A stretch of DNA of 64,000 bases from Candidatus Bacteroides merdipullorum (lineage in GTDB: Bacteria > Bacteroidota > Bacteroidia > Bacteroidales > Bacteroidaceae). Made by a program: the position numbers and the translations under genes. The stretch is from contig DXCK01000036.1 of the NCBI GenBank assembly GCA_019116045.1, positions 1 through 64,000 of the forward strand, written 5' to 3'. The notes under the pieces were generated by a model. That model was not told the origin of the DNA. It searched no databases and saw nothing but the letters and a program-made list of their open reading frames with translations. Shown one piece after another: positions 1-8,016 of the stretch; the first letter of the stretch is position 1, and each line of letters opens with the position of its first letter.

Positions 1-49
1 CCATCAGGCCCGACGTGCCGGGCTTCCACGGGTTCGGGCCGAGGTAGAT
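1..49. other. Window edge, unassigned reading frames
   Basis: These bases precede the first repeat arm. The plus strand has a short frame ending at a TAG near 47, and the minus strand has one frame open to the edge. In Bacteroides an N-acetylmuramoyl-L-alanine amidase often follows the HU/smalltalk pair, so an amidase may lie just outside, but nothing here is long enough to recognise. Confidence 0.15.
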
Positions 50-318
50 TCTTAGTTGACAAGGGGACAAGTTGACGAGTTGACAAGTTAACAAGTTGAC
101 GAGGGGGCGAGGCAACGAGGCTGCAAGGACGAGTTAACGAGGCTACAAGGAGGAGGCAACGAGGCTACAAGGGCGAGTCAACGAGACTGCAAGGGCGATG
201 ACAAAAGACAAGGGAACGGGTCGGCTAAATCCTCGTCAACTCGTTCCCTCGTCAACTTGTCAACTCGTCAACTAAAAGCCTTGTAGCCTCGTTAACTCGT
301 CTCCTTGTCCACTAACAC
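50..318. repeat. Left arm of long inverted repeat, octamer family (GACRAGTT)
   Basis: The arm is a degenerate tandem array with an 8-bp period (GACAAGTT, GACGAGTT, AACAAGTT) passing into units such as AACGAGGC and TACAAGG. The outer part reads as CRAG units and the inner part, from about 235, as the complementary CTYG units. The arm is inverted relative to 478-722. The best-preserved matching block is 196-237, which corresponds to 580-621 on the other strand with only a few mismatches over 42 bases. I see no coding capacity in it. Confidence 0.85.
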
Positions 319-322
319 CCCG

Positions 323-433
323 TCAACCGACGGCGTTCATCGCGCTCGCCCCCAGTGCCCCGGCGATGGCCGAGAGGATGGCGATGGCTACTTTCAGGAT
401 CTTGTCCCAGAGGTTCTTCTTTTGCGTGTTCAT
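323..433 (-). CDS. Smalltalk-type 36-residue peptide
   Basis: The 36-codon frame begins MNTQKKNLWDKILKV and continues as a hydrophobic, Ala/Ile-rich helix ending ALGASAMNAVG. A basic N terminus followed by one amphipathic or membrane-inserting helix is typical of the short Bacteroides proteins annotated as 'smalltalk protein', usually encoded beside an HU-like protein, as here (HU ends at 734 on the same strand). Their function is unknown; the shape would suit a membrane peptide or a holin- or toxin-like peptide, but that is inference. The gene sits alone between two long inverted repeat arms, with only about 45 bases of ordinary leader before the ATG. The family call rests on recognition of the sequence pattern and the neighbouring gene. 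Confidence 0.75.
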   Translation of the reverse strand: MNTQKKNLWDKILKVAIAILSAIAGALGASAMNAVG

Positions 434-477
434 ACGTGTTTGGTTTTTGAGTTAAAGCAATCTGTTAAGGTATTTAT

Positions 478-722
478 TCAGTGGACGAGTTGACGAGGGG
501 ACGAGGCAACAAGGTAACGAAAGGACGAGGGTACAAGGCTTTTAGTTGACGAGTTGACAAGTTAACAAGGGAACGAGTTGACAAGGATTTAGCCGATTCG
601 TTCCCTTGTCTTTTGTCATCGTCCTTGCAGTCTCGTTCCCTCGTCCTTGTAGCCTCGTTAACTCGTCCCCTTGTCAACTTGTTAACTTGTAGCCTCGTCA
701 ACTTGTCCCCTCGTCAACTCAA
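478..722. repeat. Right arm of long inverted repeat, octamer family
   Basis: This is the inverted partner of 50-318. It begins with GACGAGTTGACGAGG-type units, carries the conserved block at 580-621, and ends with complementary units (CTCGTCAACTTGTCCCC) just before the HU stop codon. Together the arms bracket the smalltalk gene and would let the whole region of about 670 bp fold back on itself. Confidence 0.85.
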
Positions 723-733
723 CAGCTAAATGA

Positions 734-1216
734 TTATCCGAAGGTGCCCTGTCCGCTGTCCTCCTCGTCCTCGCCTCCGGGCTCGGTGGCTTCAGGGTCT
801 GCCGGGACGGCTTCGAAGCGCACGCACTTGGCGCCTTGCACCAGCGAGCGGGTGGCCAGCGTGCCGTCGGCGTGGCGTGTTCCGGTGGGCAGGAAGCGCA
901 CCTTCAGTTGCGACTGGGTGGCGGAGACGTCGGCTTCGTTCTCCACGCCCCCGTTCAGCGTGTTCAGCGTGAATCGGAACGAGCCGAATCCGTCGAGCAT
1001 GACGCTTTCCGAGGCCTGGAGATGGCGGGTGACGACGGTCACGAGGTTGTCGATGACGTTCTTCACATCGCCCGTGGTGAGTGACGACAATTCGGAGATT
1101 TCGCGGGCAATCTGGTCGGTCCCCACGCTGCCCGTCAGGACGACGCGTGGGTAGTACAACTTTTTTCCGCTTCTGTTTGCAAATTGCGACTGATAAGTCT
1201 GGTAAATTACTGGCAT
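734..1216 (-). CDS. HU-like DNA-binding protein
   Basis: This 160-residue protein belongs to the HU-like family common in Bacteroides accessory regions. It is longer and less basic than canonical HU (about 90 residues). The HU fold is visible from about residue 15 to 130: a helical part (REISELSSLTTGDVKNVI), then the conserved turn and strand VMLDGFGSFRFTLNTL, with GFGSF matching the hallmark GFGxF of HU. The last 20 or so residues form an acidic Asp/Glu/Gly tail that I would not expect to bind DNA. It probably bends or coats DNA in the nucleoid or on a mobile element. It is the last gene before the smalltalk peptide on the same strand and has its own promoter box at 1289-1296. Confidence 0.85.
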   Translation of the reverse strand: MPVIYQTYQSQFANRSGKKLYYPRVVLTGSVGTDQIAREISELSSLTTGDVKNVIDNLVTVVTRHLQASESVMLDGFGSFRFTLNTLNGGVENEADVSATQSQLKVRFLPTGTRHADGTLATRSLVQGAKCVRFEAVPADPEATEPGGEDEEDSGQGTFG

Positions 1217-1288
1217 AGTCTAAAAAAGTTTTTGAGTTTACGAATAGATTTGTTTTCTCTTTGTGTCGTTTAGGCCTTATCGACAGTG

Positions 1289-1296
1289 CAAAGGTA
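1289..1296 (-). promoter_or_regulatory. Bacteroidetes -7 box (TACCTTTG) for the HU gene
   Basis: On the minus strand the box reads TACCTTTG followed by CACTG, matching the TAnnTTTG consensus. It lies about 75 bases upstream of the HU start codon. I see no clear -33 TTTG at ideal spacing. Confidence 0.55.
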
Positions 1297-1376
1297 TGCA
1301 TTATTTTCAAAACAGATACGCGTATCGGACAAAACCGTTCTTAAACCTTCATTTTTTTCTCCAACCGCCCCCACTG

Positions 1377-1500
1377 CCGCCCGGGTTCGCTTCCCCTGTC
1401 ACGCCGCCTCGCTCCTGTTGCCGCCCTGCCCCGCTCCCCCGGTCATGTCACCCTACTCCTGTTGCCGCCCTGCCTCGCTCCCCCGGTCATGTTGAGCGGA
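1377..1500. repeat. GC-rich direct repeats, about 45-50 bp units
   Basis: Two consecutive units share CCTGTTGCCGCCCTGCC followed by CGCTCCCCCGGTCATGT. The second unit runs directly into the 106-bp palindrome at 1486. A related pair lies at 1612-1692. The units are C-rich on the plus strand and look non-coding. Confidence 0.65.
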
Positions 1501-1591
1501 GCGAAGCGAAGTCGAAACATCTCACTATTAGAACATTTACCCTTAGGGAGATCCTTCGACTGCGCCCTGCGGGCTCCGCTCAGGATGACAG
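1486..1591. repeat. Palindromic interspersed repeat, copy 1
   Basis: This 106-bp element starts GTCATGTTGAGCGGAGCG and ends CCGCTCAGGATGACAG, so its ends are near-perfect inverted repeats around a central AT-richer part. Copies 2, 3 and 4 lie at 1684-1789, 47290-47413 and 54349-54449. It is small, non-coding and intergenic, like a MITE or REP-type element. Confidence 0.85.
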
Positions 1592-1611
1592 AAAAAGAGC
1601 GCTCGCCTACT

Positions 1612-1692
1612 TCCCCTGCAGCCCTGCCCCGCTTCCCCTGTCATGTTGCCCTACTTCCCCTGCAGCCCCACCCCGCTTCCCCCGTCATGTTG
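1612..1692. repeat. GC-rich direct repeats, second block
   Basis: Two units share CCCCTGCAGCCC, then CCCCGCTTCCCC and GTCATGTTG. They resemble those at 1377-1500 and again lead into a palindrome, so unit block plus palindrome may have been duplicated together. Confidence 0.6.
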
Positions 1693-1789
1693 AGCGGAGC
1701 GAAGCGGAGTCGAAACATCTCACTATTAGAACATTTACCCTTAGGGAGATCCTTCGGCTGCGCCCTGCGGGCTCCGCTCAGGATGACAG
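1684..1789. repeat. Palindromic interspersed repeat, copy 2
   Basis: Nearly identical to copy 1 (same length, only a few substitutions), in the same orientation, about 90 bp downstream. Such low divergence suggests recent tandem duplication. Confidence 0.85.
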
Positions 1790-1848
1790 AAAGAGGCCCT
1801 CCGAATGACAGAAAAAGGCACCCGAAATGACAGAAAGAAACGCCCGCG

Positions 1849-2790
1849 TCAGCCGCTGCCCACGAAAGGCTTCTTCGGATGGCACAGGCTGAGCAGAAAC
1901 CGTCCGGGCTCGCGGATGCGCCCACGGCTGGCACGGAGCTGTACGAAGCCCTGCCAGATGGGATGGCCGATGAGCCCGAAGTTGCTCAGGCAGATGATGG
2001 CATACTGCTCGCGGGGCGTGATGCGAAACTGGTCCATCGTCAGCCGCAGCCCGTCGAGGTTGCGCGGCAAGCCGTCAGGCGGGGGCACGAGGCGGCCAAT
2101 GGCGTCGTGCGTCCACTCGTATGGAGCGCCGCCCGGCTTCTTCTCTGCCACATCCCCCTCCTCCTCCGCAGGCATCCGGCCGGCGGCAGGGGTTTCCCCC
2201 GTTTGGGGGGAACCGTTGGGGAGGAGGTTTGCTTTGCTCTGCTTTTCTATGCTTTCCTTTTCTTTGCTTTGTGTACTTTGGGGCGTAAAATCGACGTTTT
2301 CGGGCGTTTTTTGCACGATTTGCGTACTTTTTGTACCTAAATCCTGCACTTTCGCCCCCTCCCCTTCGGCCGGAACCACGGCGTTTTCCACCTCCTCGTC
2401 GGGCGGCAGGAGGCAGTAGCGCTCGTCGATGAGCGCCCGCCTGCGGGGCCGCTTGATGAAGAGGAACTGCCGCTGAATCTCCTCCGACGTCAGTATGCCG
2501 TGCTCGCGGAACATGCCTTCGTCAAACAGCCCCACCTCGACCGCCGTCTGGAGCACGCGGCGCACGTCGGCGGCCTCGAGGCTGAACAGCCCGTCAGACA
2601 GGTCTTCGCACAAGTCATCGTCCAGGCGCACGAAGTAGCCCTCGTCGTCGTAGATAATCGACAACGCCCCCAGCAAGGCAGCCAGCGCCGCGTCGCCCTC
2701 GCGCTTCAGCAGCCGGCGCACGGAGCGCGACTGCAAGAAGTCGGTGTTCATGGGGAAGTAGTCCAGCCCCCGTTTCTTGATTCGTGCCAT
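1849..2790 (-). CDS. DUF4373 (Lin1244/Lin1753-like) domain protein
   Basis: This is a 313-residue cytoplasmic protein. The first 110 or so residues (start MARIKKRGLDYFPMNTDFL, then RRLLKREGDAALAALLGAL) match the N-terminal domain seen in DUF4373 and Lin1244-like phage and plasmid proteins, a helical domain resembling phage replication-initiation proteins. The middle, about residues 125-205, is low-complexity and rich in Ser, Gln, Glu and Lys. A more ordered C-terminal part follows (MDQFRITPREQYAIICLSN). The zinc-ribbon gene lies 10 bases upstream on the same strand, so the two are probably co-transcribed. The likely role is in replication or maintenance of an integrated element; function is inferred from family and context only. 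Confidence 0.75.
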   Translation of the reverse strand: MARIKKRGLDYFPMNTDFLQSRSVRRLLKREGDAALAALLGALSIIYDDEGYFVRLDDDLCEDLSDGLFSLEAADVRRVLQTAVEVGLFDEGMFREHGILTSEEIQRQFLFIKRPRRRALIDERYCLLPPDEEVENAVVPAEGEGAKVQDLGTKSTQIVQKTPENVDFTPQSTQSKEKESIEKQSKANLLPNGSPQTGETPAAGRMPAEEEGDVAEKKPGGAPYEWTHDAIGRLVPPPDGLPRNLDGLRLTMDQFRITPREQYAIICLSNFGLIGHPIWQGFVQLRASRGRIREPGRFLLSLCHPKKPFVGSG

Positions 2791-2800
2791 ACGCTCTGCC

Positions 2801-3160
2801 TTACACCGTCCAGTCCCTCGTTTCCTGTTCCCACTCCAGCTCGTGCACCCGGCGCAAGCGTCGCGCCATGCTGTCGCGCACCACCTGCCTGGCCCGGCGT
2901 ATCAGCTCGAGGCGCACGTTGCGGTCGGCCACGCGGAAGATGTCCGCCCGCCCCTCGTCTCCCGCCGGGCGGGTGGCCGCCAACTTGCGGCGCAGGCGCA
3001 TGGCCCGCCGGCGGCAGTCCTTGCAACGGCGTTCGGGCGTGCCGAAACGATTGTTCACGTAAAACTGGTCGAGGGGCAAGAGGCGTCCGCAGCCACTGCA
3101 AACGCGATGCGACGGGACCCCACCCGTTGTGTTTTCCCGATTAAAACCTTTTGATTCCAT
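2801..3160 (-). CDS. Small zinc-ribbon protein, two CxxC knuckles
   Basis: The 119-residue basic protein has four cysteines in two CxxC pairs (C21/C24 and C45/C48) framing LLPLDQFYVNNRFG, a pattern like treble-clef or HNH-associated zinc binders. An Arg-rich stretch follows (RRRAMRLRRKL), then a helical, Arg-rich C terminus. It is likely a nucleic-acid-binding accessory protein. I do not see the HNH catalytic His-Asn pair, so I would not call it a nuclease. It is the first gene of the minus-strand module, 10 bases before the DUF4373 gene, with a promoter box at 3220-3227. Confidence 0.7.
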   Translation of the reverse strand: MESKGFNRENTTGGVPSHRVCSGCGRLLPLDQFYVNNRFGTPERRCKDCRRRAMRLRRKLAATRPAGDEGRADIFRVADRNVRLELIRRARQVVRDSMARRLRRVHELEWEQETRDWTV

Positions 3161-3219
3161 AGGCTATTTCCGTAAAAAGATAAAGTTTTTGAGTTAGCTT
3201 CGTGTTTTCATTTCGATTA

Positions 3220-3227
3220 CAAATATA
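3220..3227 (-). promoter_or_regulatory. -7 box (TATATTTG) for the zinc-ribbon operon
   Basis: The minus strand reads TATATTTG about 60 bases before the zinc-ribbon start codon, in an AT-rich patch unlike the surrounding GC-rich DNA. Confidence 0.5.
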
Positions 3228-3507
3228 GAGACTTTCTTCCGCAACGGAAAATATTTCCGGAAGATTTTCACATCAAAAACAATAAGGCATTGAAAACGAA
3301 ACGGATAAACACCCCCGCCGCCCGCCCCGCACGCCGGTGGCACCCCGTGCGCACACCAGCCGCCGCCACCGCCCGCCGCAGCCACACACACAGCCGGACG
3401 CCCCGCACGCATCCCCGCCAGGGCGGCAGCCGAGGGACAAAAAAAGAGGATGCACCACGCGGATGCACCCCCTTCACTAATCTATGATAAAAGGAGAAAT
3501 TTCAGCG
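3228..3507. other. Intergenic spacer, no gene seen
   Basis: The spacer separates the accessory module from the FKBP gene. Its middle is very GC-rich (repeated GCCGCC and CACAC tracts) and resembles the GC-rich spacer family found elsewhere, with a short direct repeat of GGATGCACC near 3448-3470. Short frames in it are compositional artefacts. Confidence 0.5.
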
Positions 3508-4170
3508 TCAATCCGTCACAATGCTATCGACGATGAAGTCGAAAGCCAGGGTCGAATAGCCCGGTATGCCGTTGCTGTCCGAGCTGCCGTAGCCCGACTG
3601 CCAGGGGATGTAGACCATCCAGCGCTCGCCCGTGCGGCAGTATTGCAACACCCAGGTGAAGCCTCTCACGATGCCGGTGAGGGTGAAGGTCGAAGGCTGG
3701 TCGAAATCCGTGTACCAGCGCTCCGTGAAGTCCTCCGGCTCGAGCACGTCCGTGGCGCCCCATCCGTCGAAGTTGCCGTCGAACGAGACATTGTTTATCA
3801 GCGTGCCGTAGTAGTAGATGTCGACCCGATCCGAGTACAACACACGTTCGCCGTCGGGGTTGTCCACCAGCTTCTTGCAGTAGACATACTGCTGGCCGTC
3901 GGTATTGCCCCCGTCCTGAACGAGCAGGGCGTAGAGCTTGCCCAGCTCCATGCCGTCGGTGCCGATGTCGGTGATGGCACGCGTGGGCGGGTTCTGCCAG
4001 GTCAGGTAGTTGTCGCCGGCCACCGCGCGGAGGGAGTCGACGAAAGCCTCGTTGCGTGCCTGCCAGTTGTCGTAGGCCGAAGCCTCCTGCGTCTCGTCGC
4101 AGGAGGCCAGGCCCAGCGCACAAGCTGCCAGGCAGAGGGGAAGGCGGAAAAATGTCATCAATCTTCTCAT
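3508..4170 (-). CDS. FKBP-type peptidyl-prolyl isomerase lipoprotein
   Basis: The 220-residue protein has a lipoprotein signal (LALGLASC, Cys24). The C-terminal half has the FKBP pattern: DRVDIYYYGTLINNVSFDGN (a variant of VxVHYxGxLxDGxxFDS), then GFTWVLQYCRTGERWMVYIP and a closing strand STLAFDFIVDSI. The usual YG(x)GxxPxIPxxxxLxFxVEL is seen as YGSSDSNGIPGYSTLAFDF. It would act as a periplasmic or outer-membrane-attached proline isomerase and folding chaperone. Its start lies 14 bases after the glyS stop, so it is read through from glyS. No terminator or promoter is obvious between them. Confidence 0.85.
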   Translation of the reverse strand: MRRLMTFFRLPLCLAACALGLASCDETQEASAYDNWQARNEAFVDSLRAVAGDNYLTWQNPPTRAITDIGTDGMELGKLYALLVQDGGNTDGQQYVYCKKLVDNPDGERVLYSDRVDIYYYGTLINNVSFDGNFDGWGATDVLEPEDFTERWYTDFDQPSTFTLTGIVRGFTWVLQYCRTGERWMVYIPWQSGYGSSDSNGIPGYSTLAFDFIVDSIVTD

Positions 4171-4184
4171 GGCCGTCCTCCCCT

Positions 4185-5726
4185 TTAGAGTGTCTTCAGC
4201 AGCGAAGTGATGCTGACGCGGTCGGCAATCAGGCGGTCCAGGTCGGCGATGGGGACACGCTCCTGCTGCATGGTGTCGCGGTCGCGCAGCGTGACACAGT
4301 TGTCGCTGAGCGTCTCGTGGTCGACGGTGACGCAGTAGGGGGTGCCGATGGCGTCCTGGCGGCGGTAGCGCTTGCCGATGCTGTCTTTTTCGTCATACTG
4401 GCAGTGGAAGTGGAACTTCAGCCCTTCGATAATCTCGCGCGCCTTTTCGGGCAGCCCGTCTTTCTTCACCAGCGGCATGACGGCCAGCTTGACGGGGGCC
4501 AGGGCGGCGGGCAGGCGGAGCACGACGCGCGTCTCGCCGTTCTCCAGCTTCTCTTCGCAATAAGAGGCGGACATGACGCTGAGGAACATGCGGTCGACGC
4601 CGATACTGGTCTCGATGACGTAGGGCGTGTAGCTCTCGTTCGTCTCGGGGTCGAAGTATTTGATGTTCTTTCCGGAGAATTTCTCGTGTTGCGACAGGTC
4701 GAAGTTCGTGCGGCTGTGTATGCCTTCCACTTCCTTGAAGCCGAAGGGCATGAGGAACTCGATGTCGGTGGCGGCGTTGGCATAGTGGGCCAGCTTCTCG
4801 TGGTCGTGGTAGCGGTAGTGGTCGTCGCCGAAGCCCAGGGCCTTGTGCCACTTCAGGCGGGTCTCCTTCCACTTCTTGAACCACTCCAGCTCGGTGCCGG
4901 GCTTGACGAAGAACTGCATCTCCATCTGTTCGAACTCACGCATGCGGAAGATGAACTGGCGGGCGACAATCTCGTTGCGGAAGGCCTTGCCTATCTGTGC
5001 GATGCCGAAGGGTATCTTCATGCGGCCGGTCTTCTGCACGTTCAGGTAGTTGACGAAGATGCCCTGGGCAGTCTCGGGGCGCAGGTACACTTTCATCGAG
5101 CCTTCGGCCGTCGAGCCCATCTCGGTGCTGAACATGAGGTTGAACTGGCGCACTTCGGTCCAGTTCTTCGTGCCGCTGATGGGGCAGACGATTTCCTCGT
5201 CCAAGATAATCTGGCGCAGCTCGTTCAGGTCCGGTCCGGCGTTCATGGCGCGGGTGTAGCGCTCGTGCAGGGCGTCGCGCTTCTGCTGGTGCTCCAGCAC
5301 GCGGGCGTTGGTCGAGCGGAACTCCTGCTCGTTGAAGGCGTCGCCATACTTTTTGGCAGCCTTGGCCACTTCCTTCGCAATCTTCTCGTCGTACTTGGCT
5401 ATCTGGTCTTCGATGAGCACGTCCGCACGGTAGCGCTTCTTCGAGTCGCGGTTGTCTATCAAGGGATCGTTGAAAGCGTCAACATGGCCGCTGGCCTTCC
5501 AGATGGTGGGGTGCATGAAGATGGCCGAATCGATGCCGACGATGTTCTCGTGCAGCAGGACCATGCTTTGCCACCAATATTGTTTGATGTTGTTCTTCAG
5601 TTCCACGCCGTTCTGGCCGTAGTCGTACACGGCTCCCAGTCCGTCGTATATCTCGCTGCTCGGAAACACGAATCCATACTCCTTGCAGTGCGAGACGAGT
5701 TTCTTAAAAACGTCTTCTTGTGCCAT
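4185..5726 (-). CDS. glyS: Glycyl-tRNA synthetase (class II, homodimeric type)
   Basis: This 513-residue enzyme charges tRNA-Gly. The N terminus (KKLVSHCKEYGFVFPSSEIY, then GAVYDYGQNGVELKNNIKQ) is the standard start of bacterial dimeric GlyRS. Class II motif 2 is seen in AFRNEIVARQFIFRMREFEQ with EMQFF, and motif 3 in IETSIGVDRMFLSVM. The C-terminal anticodon-binding domain follows (LAPVKLAVMPLVKKDGL). Length and motifs are complete. It is the first gene of a two-gene operon with the FKBP isomerase, with a good -7 box 33 bases upstream. It is divergent from the PUL phosphoesterase gene at 5930. Confidence 0.97.
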   Translation of the reverse strand: MAQEDVFKKLVSHCKEYGFVFPSSEIYDGLGAVYDYGQNGVELKNNIKQYWWQSMVLLHENIVGIDSAIFMHPTIWKASGHVDAFNDPLIDNRDSKKRYRADVLIEDQIAKYDEKIAKEVAKAAKKYGDAFNEQEFRSTNARVLEHQQKRDALHERYTRAMNAGPDLNELRQIILDEEIVCPISGTKNWTEVRQFNLMFSTEMGSTAEGSMKVYLRPETAQGIFVNYLNVQKTGRMKIPFGIAQIGKAFRNEIVARQFIFRMREFEQMEMQFFVKPGTELEWFKKWKETRLKWHKALGFGDDHYRYHDHEKLAHYANAATDIEFLMPFGFKEVEGIHSRTNFDLSQHEKFSGKNIKYFDPETNESYTPYVIETSIGVDRMFLSVMSASYCEEKLENGETRVVLRLPAALAPVKLAVMPLVKKDGLPEKAREIIEGLKFHFHCQYDEKDSIGKRYRRQDAIGTPYCVTVDHETLSDNCVTLRDRDTMQQERVPIADLDRLIADRVSITSLLKTL

Positions 5727-5758
5727 TTTCTTTTCTGTATTGTTTTGGAAAAACGTCG

Positions 5759-5766
5759 CAAAGATA
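5759..5766 (-). promoter_or_regulatory. -7 box (TATCTTTG) for glyS
   Basis: The minus strand reads TATCTTTGCG about 33 bases before the glyS start, a clear match to the Bacteroidetes consensus. Confidence 0.6.
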
Positions 5767-5929
5767 GGGATTTCTGACGGACTAAGTTCGGTATGCGGAT
5801 GAAATTTACAGAAAAATAACGGCGAAACAGAGAAGTAACAGGCTGGTAACAGGCTTGAAACATGAACAGCGGAAATTTGCAGCCGGAAAAAGAGTAACTA
5901 TGGTTCACTATTTAATAAGGAGAAGCAAT

Positions 5930-7906
5930 ATGAAAGATTCGACCAAGCAGCGCCTGTTGTGGCTGCTGCTGTGCATCGCACTGCCCCTGGCTTCGTGCAG
6001 CAAGGATGACGGCACGGCTGCCGCCGCAGAGAGTTTTAATGTGGAGATTGAGTGTCCCTCGCTCATCGAGGTGAGCGAAGGGGGCGAGTACACGTTCCGG
6101 GTGACGGGCGGCGACGGTCTGCTCGGCTCGGACACATTCATTTTCGAGGCAGGGACGGGCGTCTCGTACGTGGCTGCCATCACCGAGGTGGCCGAAAGCA
6201 GCGCCACCGTGAGCATCCCCACCGGATGCGGGAGCGGCGACTACCGCCTCTACCTCAAGCGCGAGGAGCGCAGGAAGCTTATCGGACAGACTTACCTGAG
6301 CATTACCGACGGGCTGGACTTCACGCCCGATGCCGGGACGACGGTCTACGGCGTGGTGTCGACCCAGGACGGGCCGGTGGCCGGGGTCGTAGTGTCGGAC
6401 GGCACGGAAGTAACGGTCACGGACGACCAGGGCATCTACCAGCTAAGCTCGGACAAGACGGCGGGCTACGTCTTCCTCTCCGTGCCGTCGGGCTACGAGG
6501 TGCCGTCGGACGGCGTGCTCCCGCAGTTCTGCAAGCGGCTGAAGGGCGACGCGTCCACCGCCGAGCGTGCGGACTTCACGCTGACCCAGGTGGACGGGCA
6601 GGACGAGTACAAGGTGTTCATGCTCGGCGACATGCACTTGGCCAACCGCACGGGCGACCTGCAACAGTTCGTGGACTTCACCGACGACCTCAACGCCTAC
6701 CGCCAGCGCCATCCGGGCGAGAAGATGTATGCCATCACCCTCGGCGACATGACCTGGGATTTGTACTGGTATTCCAACGATTACGCACTGGAAGATTACC
6801 TACGCACCATAAACAGTCTGGTGGACGACCTGCAAATCTTCCACACCCTCGGCAACCACGACTACGACTATAAGGCAACGAGCGACCGCGACGCTGCACA
6901 GCCTTACACGAGCCTCATCGCGCCGGCCTATTATTCATTTAACATCGGCCAGGTGCACTACGTGGTGCTGGACGACATCGACTGCGACAACTACGACGGC
7001 ACCACCTCGCGCGACTACGAGAAGCGCGTGTCCACCGGACAGCTCGAATGGCTGTCGCGCGACCTGGCATACGTCGACAAAGACACCCCCCTCGTGGTCA
7101 TCCTGCACGCGCAAGTCTTCTACCCCGACGAGACGGAGGGATTCCGCCTGGACCATGACGCGACCAACACGCAGCAACTGTTCAACGTGCTGGACGGCTA
7201 CCAGGTGCACTTCGTGACGGGACACACGCACCTGAACTTCAACGTCACCCCGGCAGACGCCGTCACCGGCGGACGCGACATGCACGAGCACAACACCGGC
7301 GCCATCTGCGGCTCCTGGTGGTGGTCGGGCTACCTGACACCCGGCATCCACCTCTGCCCCGACGGCACGCCGGGCGGATACGCCGTGTGGGACGTGGCCG
7401 GGAAAGACCTGCAATACATCTACAAAGCCACGGGACGCGACGAAGACTATCAGTTCCGCTCCTACGACCTGAACAACGTCAGCTTCTCGCTGGCCGACGT
7501 CCCGCAGATGCCCAGCAGCGTCCCCGCCAACGTGCGCAACAAATACATGGAATATGTCGACGCCTACCCCGCCAACCAAGACAACGAGGTGCTCATCAAC
7601 GTGTGGAACTGGAACCCGTCGTGGACCATCAGCGTGACCGACGAACAGGGCCGCAGCCTGACGCCCGAAGCCGTCTGGGCCTTCGACCCCCTGCACGTGG
7701 CCGCCCTGACCGTCAAGCGGTTCAACTCGTCCAGCCTCTCGTCCGTGCCCAACTTCATCACCGAGCGCTTCCCCCACTTCTTCAAGGTGAAGGCCGCCGA
7801 TGCGGACACCGACCTGACCATCACCGTGCGCGACGAGTTCGGCCACGAATGGACCGAGCAGATGGAGCGCCCCAAAGCCTTCAGCACCGACGCCTACCTG
7901 CGCTGA
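5930..7906 (+). CDS. Calcineurin-like metallophosphoesterase lipoprotein
   Basis: This is a 658-residue exported lipoprotein (LPLASCSKDD, Cys23). The start is set at 5930, after AAGGAG and directly before the signal peptide. The N-terminal part (to about 210) has Ig-like and carboxypeptidase-regulatory-like folds (TTVYGVVSTQDGPVAGVVVS). The metallophosphoesterase domain has the full dinuclear-metal set: GDMH near 234, GDMTWD near 272, GNHDYD near 307, the His of HAQVFYP near 393 and GHTH near 431. A beta-rich C-terminal domain follows, as in Bacteroides proteins annotated with Metallophos N and C domains. It opens the plus-strand PUL operon, 110 bases before SusC, so a surface or periplasmic phosphodiesterase acting on the imported glycan is likely. 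Substrate unknown. Confidence 0.9.
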   Translation: MKDSTKQRLLWLLLCIALPLASCSKDDGTAAAAESFNVEIECPSLIEVSEGGEYTFRVTGGDGLLGSDTFIFEAGTGVSYVAAITEVAESSATVSIPTGCGSGDYRLYLKREERRKLIGQTYLSITDGLDFTPDAGTTVYGVVSTQDGPVAGVVVSDGTEVTVTDDQGIYQLSSDKTAGYVFLSVPSGYEVPSDGVLPQFCKRLKGDASTAERADFTLTQVDGQDEYKVFMLGDMHLANRTGDLQQFVDFTDDLNAYRQRHPGEKMYAITLGDMTWDLYWYSNDYALEDYLRTINSLVDDLQIFHTLGNHDYDYKATSDRDAAQPYTSLIAPAYYSFNIGQVHYVVLDDIDCDNYDGTTSRDYEKRVSTGQLEWLSRDLAYVDKDTPLVVILHAQVFYPDETEGFRLDHDATNTQQLFNVLDGYQVHFVTGHTHLNFNVTPADAVTGGRDMHEHNTGAICGSWWWSGYLTPGIHLCPDGTPGGYAVWDVAGKDLQYIYKATGRDEDYQFRSYDLNNVSFSLADVPQMPSSVPANVRNKYMEYVDAYPANQDNEVLINVWNWNPSWTISVTDEQGRSLTPEAVWAFDPLHVAALTVKRFNSSSLSSVPNFITERFPHFFKVKAADADTDLTITVRDEFGHEWTEQMERPKAFSTDAYLR

Positions 7907-8016
7907 CCCACCGGGCCTGACGCCCGCGGCGCGCCACAGGCAACGCCCCTGCGGACGAGGGCCACGGCCACCGTCCGCACCAGGCAAAGCCCCCTGAAAA
8001 GACCAACTATAATTTT
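7907..8016. repeat. GC-rich degenerate spacer motif (GTGCGGACAAG family)
   Basis: The spacer between phosphoesterase and SusC carries CCCCTGCGGACGAGGGCCACG and CCGTCCGCACCAGG, a degenerate copy of the motif that recurs in many spacers of this window. A short AT-rich leader precedes the SusC start. Confidence 0.5.

Noticed and set aside
50..722. CRISPR array
   Set aside because: Units are 8 bp and degenerate, there are no regular unique spacers, and no cas genes are near.
3228..3507. Small genes in the GC-rich spacer
   Set aside because: Several overlapping short frames exist on both strands but are Arg/Pro/Ala-rich, with no initiation context or recognisable domain.
4056..5777. Long open frame (573 codons) opposite glyS
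   Set aside because: Antisense shadow of the complete glyS gene.
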